Positions 1 through 9,240 of a stretch of 64,000 nt of DNA are shown here, piece by piece (position 1 is the stretch's first letter; each line of letters starts with the position of its first letter). Made by a program: the position numbers and the translations under genes. This stretch comes from Janthinobacterium sp. (GTDB taxonomy: Bacteria; Pseudomonadota; Gammaproteobacteria; Burkholderiales; Chitinibacteraceae), in NCBI GenBank assembly GCA_025360045.1, contig JANYCY010000052.1, positions 114,189 through 178,188 on the forward strand, in the 5' to 3' direction. The notes under the pieces are model-generated. The model saw nothing but the letters and a program-made list of their open reading frames with translations, was not told the DNA's origin and did not search any database.

Positions 1-2
1 TA

Positions 3-502
3 CTGGCCAGTGACGCACAGCCAGAAATACGTGCGCTCTTTCGCCGCTATCTGGACTTACGCACGGCCAGCTACCAAAATGCAGAAAACACCGCTGCCCT
101 CAAGACCAAACTAGACAATACGGCAGCCTTACAAGCAGAAATATGGCGTAAAACACTCACCGCCAGCCGTAAGCCTAATGAGCCTGTTTCCAGTGCCACA
201 CTACTTATTCCCGCATTAAACGACATGATTGATATCACCACCACCCGTGCAATGGCCACGCAAAATCATCCTCCCTTTGTGGTGTTTTATTGCTTATCGG
301 CCTAAGCCTAGTGGGCGCGCTCTTGGTGGGCTATGACATGTCCGCAAACAAAGAGCGCAGCCTGCTGCACACCCTCGCCTTTGCCGCCATTATGTCGCTT
401 GCTCTCTATGTCATCATCGATCTAGAGTTTCCACGCCTTGGCCTCATTAATATCAACGCTGCGGATCAAGTTTTAGTAGAGCTACGTCAAACCATGAATT
501 GA
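3..502 (+). pseudogene. DUF4239 (bestrophin-like) membrane protein, 3' part, frameshifted
   Basis: The 3' end of a gene that begins left of the window. One frame runs from position 3 to a TAA at 303-305 and encodes a soluble helical stretch. The next frame from about 290 to 502 encodes two hydrophobic helices (GLSLVGALLVGY, then FAAIMSLALYVIIDL) and the C-terminus. The two join into one DUF4239-type protein if the four-T run at 285-288 had five T's. Either a real one-base deletion or a sequencing or assembly indel splits the gene. The family is poorly characterised membrane protein. The family call rests on residue pattern and topology only. Confidence 0.55.
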
Positions 503-744
503 TCAAGGCTAAGCCTTACTGACGCAAGCTACACTCAAGAGAAGGGGCCATCATGCTTCCTTTATAACGTCCGCTGCTTCGGCAAAATACGTTCATAAAA
601 CGGACACAAGCCACTGGCGCCTTAAATTAGACGCTTAATCTTCTCTGACGGCTTTCTGTCGCAAATTCACAAAATATCATGACAGCTCTTTAAGATAGCG
701 AGCGTAAACCGCCTATTCGCTCAGCCCAATATTCAGGAGCCATA

Positions 745-1623
745 ATGTTTAAATTATCGCTGTTCACGCTATTACTTGCATCGATTAGCTTTGCCCACGC
801 TGCCACCCAGATCGACATGACCCTAACGCCACTTGGCACCCCTCAATTTGATTTTGATAATGGGGGCCAAGCCCGCTTAGAAAGCCTGCAAGCTAACTTT
901 GGCGTCAATCACGACTTGAATCAGCAGCATAATCTTGGCTTGAATATTCAGCTTGCCCGTGAGAAATGGTACTTTGAACAAAGCCCATGGAAAATAGCCG
1001 AGCCTTGGCAGCAATTAGAAAGAGTGACTTTTTCTATGCCCTACCGTTATACCAGCCAAAGTGGCTGGTTTTACTCTGTGACGGCTGACGCCAGCAATAG
1101 CAAAGAGAAGAATGCCGAAGCCAAAGAGAGCTGGATTTACGGTATGAACGCCTCTGTAGCGCACGCTTTTTCACCTACGTTATTGCTCGGTGTGGGCGCT
1201 GGCGTGTATCGCCAATTAGAAAAAACATCGGGTTTTCCTTTCTTAATTGTTAACTGGAAAATCACCCCCAACCTGACCCTGGCTAATCCATTCACGGTTG
1301 GCCCCGTTGGCCCTGCTGGGTTAGAACTAAGCTGGGGCTTTACGCCACAATTTGAGATTGGCGTCGGTGCGGCTATGCGTCAGTTTCAATATCGCCTAGC
1401 CAAAAACAACCCTCTCGCCCCAGATGGCGTATTAGAAGAGCAATACGTACCGGTCTTTTTGCATGCCGCTTATAAAATCCAGCCTAACTGGCGACTCGAT
1501 GCTTACACAGGCCTAGCCGCAGGCGGTAAGTTCACCATTTTGGATAAAAATGGCAATGAATTAAATAATGAAAAAGCCAAGAAAATCCCCTTCTTTGGCT
1601 TTGCCGTGAATGGCCGGTTTTAA
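745..1623 (+). CDS. Predicted outer-membrane beta-barrel protein, hypothetical
   Basis: A 292-residue protein with a clear signal peptide (about residues 1-19, cleavage after AHA). Beyond it are alternating polar/aromatic strands and a C-terminal Phe (NGRF), typical of outer-membrane barrels assembled by the BAM complex. A good ribosome site (AGGAG) lies 6 bases before the ATG. There is no cofactor or enzyme motif. It resembles uncharacterised DUF6268-like barrels, but that assignment is uncertain. It appears monocistronic, with about 240 bases of non-coding DNA before it and 190 after. Substrate or partner cannot be inferred. Confidence 0.7.
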   Translation: MFKLSLFTLLLASISFAHAATQIDMTLTPLGTPQFDFDNGGQARLESLQANFGVNHDLNQQHNLGLNIQLAREKWYFEQSPWKIAEPWQQLERVTFSMPYRYTSQSGWFYSVTADASNSKEKNAEAKESWIYGMNASVAHAFSPTLLLGVGAGVYRQLEKTSGFPFLIVNWKITPNLTLANPFTVGPVGPAGLELSWGFTPQFEIGVGAAMRQFQYRLAKNNPLAPDGVLEEQYVPVFLHAAYKIQPNWRLDAYTGLAAGGKFTILDKNGNELNNEKAKKIPFFGFAVNGRF

Positions 1624-1816
1624 GCTGTATCCACGAGTAATCGCTTAACAAATATATTACAGAAAGCATGCAGAGGAGAGCGGATTGACTCCGCCTCCTT
1701 ATTTTTACTTTAATACCATATAAATTATTAATAATTGCGTAAGTAAATCAATAACGGGATACTTGACGACACTTACAAATTGATCTTTCTGCCTATAAAG
1801 TAAATCATATAAAGCC

Positions 1817-2782
1817 ATGACCTTAGCAAATCAAATGCACCACCACCGCCCCATTCAAAGCAGCGATCAAGCCCTTATCTGGGATTTACTCCACATCGCC
1901 TTGTGGGATCCGCCACCCGCTGGTTTACGGCCTAAAGAAGTGCTGGACGATGAGCGCGTGCGTATTTATGCGGCAGATTGGGGTAAGGATGGCGACGTGG
2001 GTGTCATGGCTTTGCTTGGCACTCAAGCCATTGGCGCTTGCTGGATGCGGCTGTTGCCCAAGCAACAAGGCTTAGCATGGATTAATGAAGCAACGCCCCA
2101 ACTCGCTATCGCTCTTTTTGCTGATTTTCAGCAGCAAGGCTATGGCGAAAGCCTGCTGCGTAGCACGCTAGATGCCGCTCGTGCAGCAGGATATCGGCAG
2201 GTATCGCTAACGGTTCACCCACAAAACCCAGCGAAATCTCTTTATGAGCGTTGTGGTTTTCAGAAAGCGGGGCAAAGGAGAGACTATCACCTGATGCTCT
2301 GTAAGCTCGCCCCGCTTCCTGCACGCTTACCCCATTCTGTGCAGGTTTTTTTATATCGAGAAGATCACGGTCAGCGACATTGGCTACTGCTTCAGCGCCA
2401 TGCAAGACCTGATTTAGCTTTGCCAGATTTCTGGCAAGGCGTTTCTGGTGCAATGGAAGCGGGCGAAAGCAGCTGTGATGCTGCCTTGCGTGAAGTATGG
2501 GAAGAAACGGGCCTGCGTCTACCGAACATCACCGACACTGGCTTTAGTCACCACTACCCAATCAAGCCAGAGTGGAGAGCCGCTTACGGCGCAGAGCCAA
2601 ATGATGTAACCGAGCATATTTTCTGTGCCCAAATCAATGCCGAGCCCACACTTTCGGCCGAGCATAAACACTGGGGCTGGTATCCCTTTGAAGCCGCGCT
2701 TGAAATGCTTAGCTTTGAAAACAATGCAAACTGCTTAAAAGCAGCACAAGCCTGCATCGCACACCCAGAGAAAACCCCATGA
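1817..2782 (+). CDS. GNAT acetyltransferase - Nudix hydrolase fusion protein
   Basis: A two-domain protein of 321 residues. Residues ~10-155 form a GNAT acyl-CoA-dependent N-acetyltransferase (QQQGYGESLLRSTLDAAR is the acetyl-CoA binding segment; NPAKSLYERCGF is the usual C-terminal motif). Residues ~170-320 form a Nudix hydrolase with a perfect Nudix box (GAMEAGESSCDAALREVW then EETGL). The C-terminal half resembles NudB-type dihydroneopterin triphosphate pyrophosphatases (EHKHWGWYPFEAA followed by an Asn-rich segment). It may therefore act on a folate-precursor nucleotide, but the substrate is an inference. Its stop overlaps the next start by four bases, indicating translational coupling. 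Confidence 0.8.
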   Translation: MTLANQMHHHRPIQSSDQALIWDLLHIALWDPPPAGLRPKEVLDDERVRIYAADWGKDGDVGVMALLGTQAIGACWMRLLPKQQGLAWINEATPQLAIALFADFQQQGYGESLLRSTLDAARAAGYRQVSLTVHPQNPAKSLYERCGFQKAGQRRDYHLMLCKLAPLPARLPHSVQVFLYREDHGQRHWLLLQRHARPDLALPDFWQGVSGAMEAGESSCDAALREVWEETGLRLPNITDTGFSHHYPIKPEWRAAYGAEPNDVTEHIFCAQINAEPTLSAEHKHWGWYPFEAALEMLSFENNANCLKAAQACIAHPEKTP

Positions 2783-3591
2783 ATATCAACACGTCCGAGC
2801 AATTTTTAATTGATTTTCACAACCAACACCCCGGCATTACATCGCATGCTTACCAAGCGCTGAGCGCGACTATGGGCGGGCAGCATTATGCTTCGTCTTA
2901 CGAATGCCTCGCAAAAGATGTGGCGACCGATGCCACCGTGCTTGATTTAGCTTGTGGCGATGGTTTTTTGCTTTCTCTTTTAAGTGCTCACACCCTCATC
3001 GGCGTCGACATGAGCGAAGGCGAGCTGGCTGCCGCTCAGCAAAGACTAGGCAATCGCGCCACTTTGCACCACGGCAAGGCGCAATCTCTGCCTTTAGAAA
3101 ATCATAGTTGTGATGAAGTGTTGTGCCATATGGCCTTGATGCTAATGGATCAGCTTGATGATGTGCTGGGCGAAATTCATCGCGCGCTTAAACCTGAGGG
3201 CCGACTCTCTTTTATCATTGGCACGGCAGCGCCAGCCAGCGCGGTGATGGATGGTTATATAGCACGGCTGCGGACCCTTTATAAGCACGAAAGTTCAAAA
3301 GCACTGCGCTTTGGCGATCATCGCCTTGGCAAGGAAGAGGGCATAATCAGCGCGCTATCGCCTTATTTTTCCCAGATTAATATTGAGAAAATAACCCTTA
3401 GCCGCCGCTACACGCCTGCTGAGATTTGGGCATGGTTTGAGGGCTGTTATGACTTGGCATTTTTAGCCAGCGAGCAGCGCCAGCAATTTCATGACGAGTA
3501 TTTACTTGAGCTAGCGTCGCTGTGCGACGCAGATGGAAAAATTGAGTTTTTAGATGCGATGCTGCGGGTGAGTTGTGTTGCGAATCATTAA
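2779..3591 (+). CDS. Class I SAM-dependent methyltransferase
   Basis: A 270-residue Rossmann-fold methyltransferase. Motif I is VLDLACGDGFLL (residues ~54-65), followed by the acidic ribose-binding position GVDMSEGEL and motif IV-like DEVLCHMALMLMDQLDD. This matches the Methyltransf_11/25 small-molecule type. The ATG overlaps the TGA of the GNAT-Nudix gene (ATGA), so the two are co-translated and may act on the same metabolite. The substrate is not predictable from sequence. Confidence 0.8.
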   Translation: MNINTSEQFLIDFHNQHPGITSHAYQALSATMGGQHYASSYECLAKDVATDATVLDLACGDGFLLSLLSAHTLIGVDMSEGELAAAQQRLGNRATLHHGKAQSLPLENHSCDEVLCHMALMLMDQLDDVLGEIHRALKPEGRLSFIIGTAAPASAVMDGYIARLRTLYKHESSKALRFGDHRLGKEEGIISALSPYFSQINIEKITLSRRYTPAEIWAWFEGCYDLAFLASEQRQQFHDEYLLELASLCDADGKIEFLDAMLRVSCVANH

Positions 3592-3611
3592 TCAAATCCC
3601 GCTACGAAACC

Positions 3612-3646
3612 TCGTCATTCCCGCGTGTCTTTGGCGGGAATGACGA
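3612..3646. repeat. Short palindrome (TCGTCATTCCCGC type)
   Basis: Perfect 13-base arms, TCGTCATTCCCGC and GCGGGAATGACGA, with a 9-base loop, just after the methyltransferase stop. It would form a strong hairpin in RNA. There is no T-run after it, so it may be an extragenic palindrome, an mRNA-stabilising hairpin or a Rho-independent-like stop. Confidence 0.6.
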
Positions 3647-3714
3647 TTTAATGAGTCCATCCTGAATAAGTGCTTAGGCATAAATGATCTTACATTTTAT
3701 AAAAAATGCTTTTT

Positions 3715-3786
3715 TATAGGGTGTACAACGACGAAGTTGTTGCGCACCAAGGGCGGTGCGCAAGAAAAGCATTTGCACACCCTATA
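3715..3786. repeat. R1 interspersed repeat, full core copy
   Basis: A 72-base element bounded by TATAGGGTGT and ACACCCTATA inverted ends. The interior carries ACAACGACG and GTGCGCAAGAAAA. Related copies are seen near 12.41, 15.59, 23.84, 31.74, 32.80, 42.69, 46.87 and 63.38 kb. No coding capacity. It lies between the convergent methyltransferase and HmuY-like genes. Confidence 0.85.
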
Positions 3787-3842
3787 AAATCGCCTGTTTT
3801 TACATTAAAAAATGCATCGATATGATGCGGAATTACTTATTT

Positions 3843-5093
3843 TTAAGGCTTAGGCTGAATATCAAACTTGAATGTCCAAGTTGCTACGCTCTTTGCATTA
3901 CTTGGATCTGCATATTTAATATCCATTAAATGCACACGGGCAAAACTATTTCCTTCCGCAGAGCGAATCATTGTTGCCGCCTCTGGGTTGGCTTTTTGCA
4001 TATGTGCTGCAGCTAAACCTGCCTTAGTCGCTGCAGTCGCTTCGCCATAATAGGTATACCAGCCGTAATCTAATACGGGGTAATTACCTTTAGTCGCAGG
4101 GCTCAGTGGTGAAGCACTTTTATCGCTTAGCCATTTTTTTGGTTTTGCTGGCACTGTATCTGCCGTAGTCAGTAATACACGGGTTTGTTCTAGATTCTTT
4201 ATATCCGTAAATTTGGCAGCAATCACTTTGCCATCTGCGGTATAGAAACCATCCGGCATTGCCGCCACAAAGCCACCTAGCGGCTTAGCTGCAATGCTGC
4301 TATTTAATTTCATGCTATTGCGATTAAATGCGATATGCCATGGGCCTGTTTCTGTACTCAACGCATTTTTTGCTAAATCAAAATATGCCCAATCTTTAGT
4401 CGCATCAATCGTTGCATTTAATTCATTATTTGTGGCGCGATCTACCCAGCGAATCGAAGGAAAGCCAGATTCAGCACCACCCTTGCCACCGTAATAACCC
4501 GTCACTTGCAAAGCAAATTTTCTAGCCGCAGGATTAGTGCTGTCTTCAGAAATAACAAACACATTAAAATTAGGGCTGAGTTTATGATCCCCAGCTAAAT
4601 CATACTCAAAGGCTGCCGATTTAATGCCATTGCTGCCGGTAAATACGCCTTCCGCATAATCTTTGATATAGGAATTGGTATCCAGCGCACCGTTTATAGG
4701 ATCTGTCATCCCATTGAGCCATTTTTGCAAATCTGCCCATTTACTATCAAAAGGGCTACCTAGAGCACCGCCTTTGCCTGCGCCGCTGGTGCCGCTGTTA
4801 CTAAAAAAGCTAGTACTACGGCCATCATTTTTTGCTTTGAAATCCCAAGTTTCGCCAGCGCAATCTGCGGCTTTTTGAGTGTCGATATCAAAACACAACT
4901 CCCCTCCTTTCACATCAAAAGCCACATCCCACGTCGCATTTTTAGTAAAGCTGGAAACAGGCGCAGGAGTGGGCGTAGGTGACGGGGTAGGCGTGGGTGC
5001 AACGGCCGCGTCATCGCTACCCCCGCAAGCGCTCAACAATAAAGTCACCGCAAATAGAGAACCTGCTAATGCTAAAGATGGCTTAATAATCAT
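3843..5093 (-). CDS. HmuY-like haem-binding lipoprotein
   Basis: A 416-residue lipoprotein. It has a type II signal peptide with lipobox LLSAC (Cys at ~23), then a Pro/Thr linker (PTPTPSPTPTPAP). Two HmuY-type segments follow (TWDVAFDVKGGELCFD near residue 53 and GPWHIAFNRNSMKLNSS near 250). HmuY proteins are surface lipoproteins that capture haem and pass it to a TonB-dependent receptor. The gene lies 43 bases downstream of such a receptor on the same strand, supporting a two-gene operon under the Fur box at 7.17 kb. Ribosome site AGGGGAG precedes the ATG. It is longer than classic Porphyromonas HmuY, and the haem ligands are not identifiable by eye. Confidence 0.75.
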   Translation of the reverse strand: MIIKPSLALAGSLFAVTLLLSACGGSDDAAVAPTPTPSPTPTPAPVSSFTKNATWDVAFDVKGGELCFDIDTQKAADCAGETWDFKAKNDGRSTSFFSNSGTSGAGKGGALGSPFDSKWADLQKWLNGMTDPINGALDTNSYIKDYAEGVFTGSNGIKSAAFEYDLAGDHKLSPNFNVFVISEDSTNPAARKFALQVTGYYGGKGGAESGFPSIRWVDRATNNELNATIDATKDWAYFDLAKNALSTETGPWHIAFNRNSMKLNSSIAAKPLGGFVAAMPDGFYTADGKVIAAKFTDIKNLEQTRVLLTTADTVPAKPKKWLSDKSASPLSPATKGNYPVLDYGWYTYYGEATAATKAGLAAAHMQKANPEAATMIRSAEGNSFARVHLMDIKYADPSNAKSVATWTFKFDIQPKP

Positions 5094-5136
5094 TTTTTAA
5101 ACTCCCCTGTTTATTTTTAAATAACAACGAACTAAC

Positions 5137-7146
5137 TCAAACACCCCAAGCAAAACGGCCACCTAGATAAATAAATCGCCCTGCAATAGGACCAAAATCA
5201 TTTGGATTGCTAAAATCACGCTGTATATCTTGCACATTATCAATACCGATATAGGCCGTTATATTTTTATTAATTTGTTGATTAAATTTAATATCTGTCG
5301 TCATCCATGCATCTGATCGACTATTTTTTTCTGAGCTAATTAATTCACTGCTTTGGTAGCGACTACGTAAAGTCAAAGTACTACCCGCTAGCACATCCCA
5401 ATCCACACCTATACGGGCGATATTTTCTGGTCGACGCGTGAGAGCTTTACCCAAATCTAAATCTTTACTCTGGCTATAGGTATAAGAGGCATTTACCTTT
5501 ACTGGATCAGCAATCCGCCAATCTAGCGCGGTTTCAATACCCCATGTTTCAGTGCGGGCAATATTTTTATAGGTATATTTTGAAATGCCTGAAACGTGTT
5601 GAGCATTTTCTTCGTCGACCTGAATTAAATCTTTCACCTGATTTAAATACGCATTGATATCCAGAGATAGATCATTGGCAAAGGCTAAATTTCCGCCTAA
5701 TTGCCAGCTATTTGACGATTCAGGTTTTAAATTAGGATTGCCCAGTACCATATAGCCCAGCGAGCTATGGTCAAATAAGAAATGCCGTTCTTTTAAATTA
5801 GGCACACGATAGCCTTGGCCAAAGCTGGCTCGTAATACGCCCTTCCAGTCTCCGCTTTCCCAAACATTGCCGCGTAGTGCAATTTTAGGCGCGGCATGCG
5901 TACCAAAATCAGAATCATCTTGGATGCGTAGGCCCAACACGACCTCCCAATCGTCGCCCAAGAAAATATCGTTTTGCGCAAATAGTTCGCGGCTTTCTTT
6001 GCTTACTCGTGTTGCGCCAAAAAATTCAGAAACGCCATCAACCGACTGACTGACATCCTCTTTACGCCAATCCACGCCAAACTGCCAAAGCTGACTATAC
6101 CAAGCAGGTAAATCGACCTGAGCAGTCAGATGGTTTAAGTGCTGCTCAAAACGGCGCACCGACATCAAATCACCCTGCGAGTATTCTTTACCGTCGCTCT
6201 GATAGGCCTCATCCAAAAGCTGCGCCTGCACACGCACGCCATTTTCAAAACTTTTCTTGGTGCCCGCCACCCAACGATCGCGCACAATGCCCTCGGTTTT
6301 TTCCTGCCGCAGCAATTTAGGCGCTAAAAAACGTTGATAGCGCTGCACATCGTCTTCACGGTAACGGCTCCCTTCCAGCCAAAGCTCTTCTCCTCCCTGC
6401 GGCAACCAGCTTAGCTTTGCCCCATATTGCTGACGTTTAGACGCGTCCCCCTGACGTGACCAATCCTTAGGCTTTACAGCAAAACCTGCGTCATCGAGTA
6501 AATCGCCACTCAACCGCGCTCGCCATTGCTCGCTACCGCCTTCTAGCTGAAATTGGCCATGCCTAACGCCTGCATCCCAAGATTTTCCTGAATCGTTTTG
6601 CCTGCCGTAGCTGCCCAGATCGCCCTCTACGCGGCCAGAGAAACCCGCTTTCACGCGGCGAGTAATCACATTAATCACCCCGCCCATCGCCGAGCTACCG
6701 TATTGCGCGGAGGCCGCGCCTTTAATCACCTCGATATGGTCCACGTCAGCGAGTAAGTATTGGCTTAAATTAACAGTCGAGCCGGTACTGGCCGCAATCG
6801 GCAGGCCATCGATCAAAACCAAAACCTGATCGCTGCTTAAGCCTTGTAAAGACAACTCGTAGCCTGATTTACCGTGCACTTCTCTGAGCTGTAAGCCGGG
6901 AATATTCTCGATGGCGTCTTTGAGCGTACGCGCGTGGGTCTTTTCGATTTCTACATGGCTGATCACTTCGGTACGCACCGGCGTATCTTCCAATCGCCTT
7001 TCGGTGCGCGTCGCCGTGACCACCACCGTGTCAAGTGTGACATCAGCAAGAGCAAAGGATGAAGCCAGCAGCAACATCAGCGGCGTGTGAGCGTTAAGAA
7101 GGGAAGACGGCGATGTGCGGCGGGGGGATAAGAAAGAATCAGTCAC
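5137..7146 (-). CDS. TonB-dependent haem/haemoprotein receptor (HmuR-like)
   Basis: A 669-residue outer-membrane receptor. After a signal peptide (ending near ALA-DV) comes a TonB-box-like region (DTVVVTATR), then a plug domain (~50-165, with DHIEVIKGAASAQYGSSAMG) and a 22-strand barrel ending in FAWGV. The YRVPNL and NPNL boxes with two His residues between them (RHFLFDHS) match the haem-receptor family, in which a His between the FRAP and NPNL boxes contributes to haem uptake. The start here is GTG. An ATG at 7077 would shorten the signal peptide but remains possible. It is followed by the HmuY-like lipoprotein and preceded by a Fur box. Confidence 0.85.
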   Translation of the reverse strand: MTDSFLSPRRTSPSSLLNAHTPLMLLLASSFALADVTLDTVVVTATRTERRLEDTPVRTEVISHVEIEKTHARTLKDAIENIPGLQLREVHGKSGYELSLQGLSSDQVLVLIDGLPIAASTGSTVNLSQYLLADVDHIEVIKGAASAQYGSSAMGGVINVITRRVKAGFSGRVEGDLGSYGRQNDSGKSWDAGVRHGQFQLEGGSEQWRARLSGDLLDDAGFAVKPKDWSRQGDASKRQQYGAKLSWLPQGGEELWLEGSRYREDDVQRYQRFLAPKLLRQEKTEGIVRDRWVAGTKKSFENGVRVQAQLLDEAYQSDGKEYSQGDLMSVRRFEQHLNHLTAQVDLPAWYSQLWQFGVDWRKEDVSQSVDGVSEFFGATRVSKESRELFAQNDIFLGDDWEVVLGLRIQDDSDFGTHAAPKIALRGNVWESGDWKGVLRASFGQGYRVPNLKERHFLFDHSSLGYMVLGNPNLKPESSNSWQLGGNLAFANDLSLDINAYLNQVKDLIQVDEENAQHVSGISKYTYKNIARTETWGIETALDWRIADPVKVNASYTYSQSKDLDLGKALTRRPENIARIGVDWDVLAGSTLTLRSRYQSSELISSEKNSRSDAWMTTDIKFNQQINKNITAYIGIDNVQDIQRDFSNPNDFGPIAGRFIYLGGRFAWGV

Positions 7147-7168
7147 GGGAGCAAGTACATTCCAATAA

Positions 7169-7187
7169 ATTAATGATAATCATTATC
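7169..7187 (-). promoter_or_regulatory. Fur box upstream of haem receptor
   Basis: This 19-base site matches the classical Fur consensus (three GATAAT-type hexamers) at 17 of 19 positions. It lies 23 bases upstream of the receptor start. A second, weaker 13/19 match overlaps 7197-7215. Fur with ferrous iron would repress the receptor and lipoprotein when iron is plentiful. Confidence 0.85.
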
Positions 7188-7275
7188 ATGTCAATTGGTA
7201 ATGATTGTCAATGCCATTGCCTTGCTACTTACTGCAACCACAAGCGCTTAGTAACCTCCGCAAACAAACGCCCGC

Positions 7276-8115
7276 TTACAAAATCGGCCGCATCTGCGCC
7301 TTGCTAATATAGTGCTGCTTCATCTTGTGCTGAGCATAGGGGTAAAGCTTCATGACCTTTTCCACATATTCTCGTGTTTCAGGATAGGGTGGCACGCCAC
7401 GGTAGCGGTCTACCGCTTTTTCCCCTGCGTTATAGCTTGCCGCCACCAGCACCACATTGCCTTGGTAGCGATCGAGCAGCCAGCGCAAATAGCGTACGCC
7501 GCCTCTGATATTTTGGCTGACATTAAACGCATCCTTCACATTAAAACGCTCGGCAGTTTCAGGAATCAGCTGCATCACGCCTTGCGCCGATTTAAGCGAT
7601 AAAGCCTGCGGGTTGAGCTGAGATTCCACCCTTGCAATACTCAAGGCAAATTGTGGATCAACATCGTGCCACAAGGCAATTTGCTGCACGATACGAGCAA
7701 TTTTCTGCTGACTGGCATTCAAGGCGGGTAAGGTGGGCACAGGCAACGGAGGTAATTTCTCTGGCTTTACATCGGCCAGAATACAAGGCGGCAAAACGCT
7801 TGCGCCTAATCTGATCGTTTCTAGCATCACTTGCGCACGCACATGCCCCTGCTCTGCCGCACTAGAAAAAAGCGTGGCGGCCATTTTTCTATTTTCTGGT
7901 ACGCCTTCACCAAAGGCATACAACATCCCCAAACGATACTGCGCTTCGGTAGAGCCTTTTCTTGCTGCGGCACAATAGAGCGCTGCGGCCTCCCATGCAT
8001 CCGCAGATTCAAGTTTGGCTGCAGTGGACAGGCTGTCTTTGATGACGGGGGCTTCACCCACATTAGGAACGGGAGCAAGGCTTATTGCCGCAGCAAACAC
8101 CAGACTAAACAGCAT
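7276..8115 (-). CDS. Lytic transglycosylase with Sel1-like repeats
   Basis: A periplasmic murein lytic transglycosylase, which cleaves the MurNAc-GlcNAc bond with formation of 1,6-anhydro-MurNAc. Start chosen at ATG 8115 because AGGAGG lies just before it; an upstream GTG at 8172 is also open. The 279-residue product has a signal peptide (~1-18), a Sel1/TPR-like pair of helices (EAQYRLGMLYAFGEGV), and an SLT domain (~130-265). The catalytic Glu is in ARVESQLNP, followed by SAQGVMQLIPETAERF and ASYNAGEKAV. The Sel1 part suggests a protein partner at the envelope. Transcribed separately from the haem operon. Confidence 0.85.
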   Translation of the reverse strand: MLFSLVFAAAISLAPVPNVGEAPVIKDSLSTAAKLESADAWEAAALYCAAARKGSTEAQYRLGMLYAFGEGVPENRKMAATLFSSAAEQGHVRAQVMLETIRLGASVLPPCILADVKPEKLPPLPVPTLPALNASQQKIARIVQQIALWHDVDPQFALSIARVESQLNPQALSLKSAQGVMQLIPETAERFNVKDAFNVSQNIRGGVRYLRWLLDRYQGNVVLVAASYNAGEKAVDRYRGVPPYPETREYVEKVMKLYPYAQHKMKQHYISKAQMRPIL

Positions 8116-8287
8116 AAACCCTCCTAAAAGGCACCCAGCGCACCTACTTACACGCGACAACTTACAAGACACACAAGCAAGTCTACGAGCTTATGCCTGA
8201 TAAATAAGGTGAGTAGCAAAATCAGACCAAGGGATACATCGCCAGCTAAATACGCAACCTTGTAAGCTTACTCATCAACGCCCCCTA

Positions 8288-9166
8288 TCAAGTCATCGGC
8301 CTTGCACGCATAAAATCAAGCAGGATTCTTACTTTGGCGGGTAAATAGCGCGCGCTCGGATAAACGGCATAGATGCCGCCCGCAGGCATGGTCCATTCGG
8401 GCAAAAGATGCACCAAACGCCCCGCCGCCAGATCTTCGGCCACCATAAAATCCGGCAAAACCGACAAGCCCGCTCCGTTTCTAACCAGCGCCAATACAGA
8501 AGACGGCGCGCTGGCCCGCATCACTGCCCGCATTCTGACCGTGCACGATTCATCACCATGATTAAATTTCCAAGTCAGCGGCGCTTGCAGCCGCGTCATC
8601 GCCACCCAAGGCAGCACGGAAAAATCTTGGGGGTGAGTCAGCGCGGGGTACTTCGCCACACACAAGGGAGACGCCACCACGCATTCGGCAAATTGGGCTA
8701 GCTTGATGGCGTGCAGGGCAGAATCCTGCAATCGCCCCAAGCGAAACGCCACATCAATCCGCTCGGCCAAAAGATCGAGCACCTCATCTGTGGCGAGTAA
8801 TTCAATTTCAAGCTGAGGATGCAAAGCAGCAAACTCCGCCAATAGCGGGGCCAACACCGCGCCTGCGTAATCCACTGGCACAGTAATGCGCAGCAGGCCC
8901 GATGCTTTCACCTGCCCAAGCCGATCAAGCGCCTCATTCGCTGCCAGCAACAGCGGAGCAATATCGGCATAAAGCTGCTCGCCAATTTCGGTAAGCAGCA
9001 CTTTGCGCGTACTGCGCGTCAGCAGCGCCACCCCAAGCTGTGACTCCAACTTACTGATTTGCTGACTCACCAAGGATTTAGCCATCCCCAGCCTATCGCC
9101 AGCCGCCGTAAACCCACCCGACTCCACCACGGCCACAAAAGTGGCGAGGCGATTTAAATCCAACAT
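8288..9166 (-). CDS. LysR-family transcriptional regulator
   Basis: A 292-residue LTTR. The N-terminal winged helix-turn-helix (~1-60: FTAAGDRLGMAKSLVSQQIS) binds DNA. The remaining ~200 residues form the periplasmic-binding-like effector domain (GLLRITVPVDYAGAVLAPLL). LTTRs often control a divergent neighbour. Here the divergent genes are the DsbA-like protein (9.6 kb) and NAD(P)-binding protein (10.3 kb), but an R3 repeat lies between them. Effector unknown. Confidence 0.85.
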   Translation of the reverse strand: MLDLNRLATFVAVVESGGFTAAGDRLGMAKSLVSQQISKLESQLGVALLTRSTRKVLLTEIGEQLYADIAPLLLAANEALDRLGQVKASGLLRITVPVDYAGAVLAPLLAEFAALHPQLEIELLATDEVLDLLAERIDVAFRLGRLQDSALHAIKLAQFAECVVASPLCVAKYPALTHPQDFSVLPWVAMTRLQAPLTWKFNHGDESCTVRMRAVMRASAPSSVLALVRNGAGLSVLPDFMVAEDLAAGRLVHLLPEWTMPAGGIYAVYPSARYLPAKVRILLDFMRARPMT

Positions 9167-9240
9167 AAGGCTGTTCCGTTTATTGGTTTATGAAATAGGG
9201 CATTGGTCCCGTATGAACTAACCAAGCTAAAACACAATGA

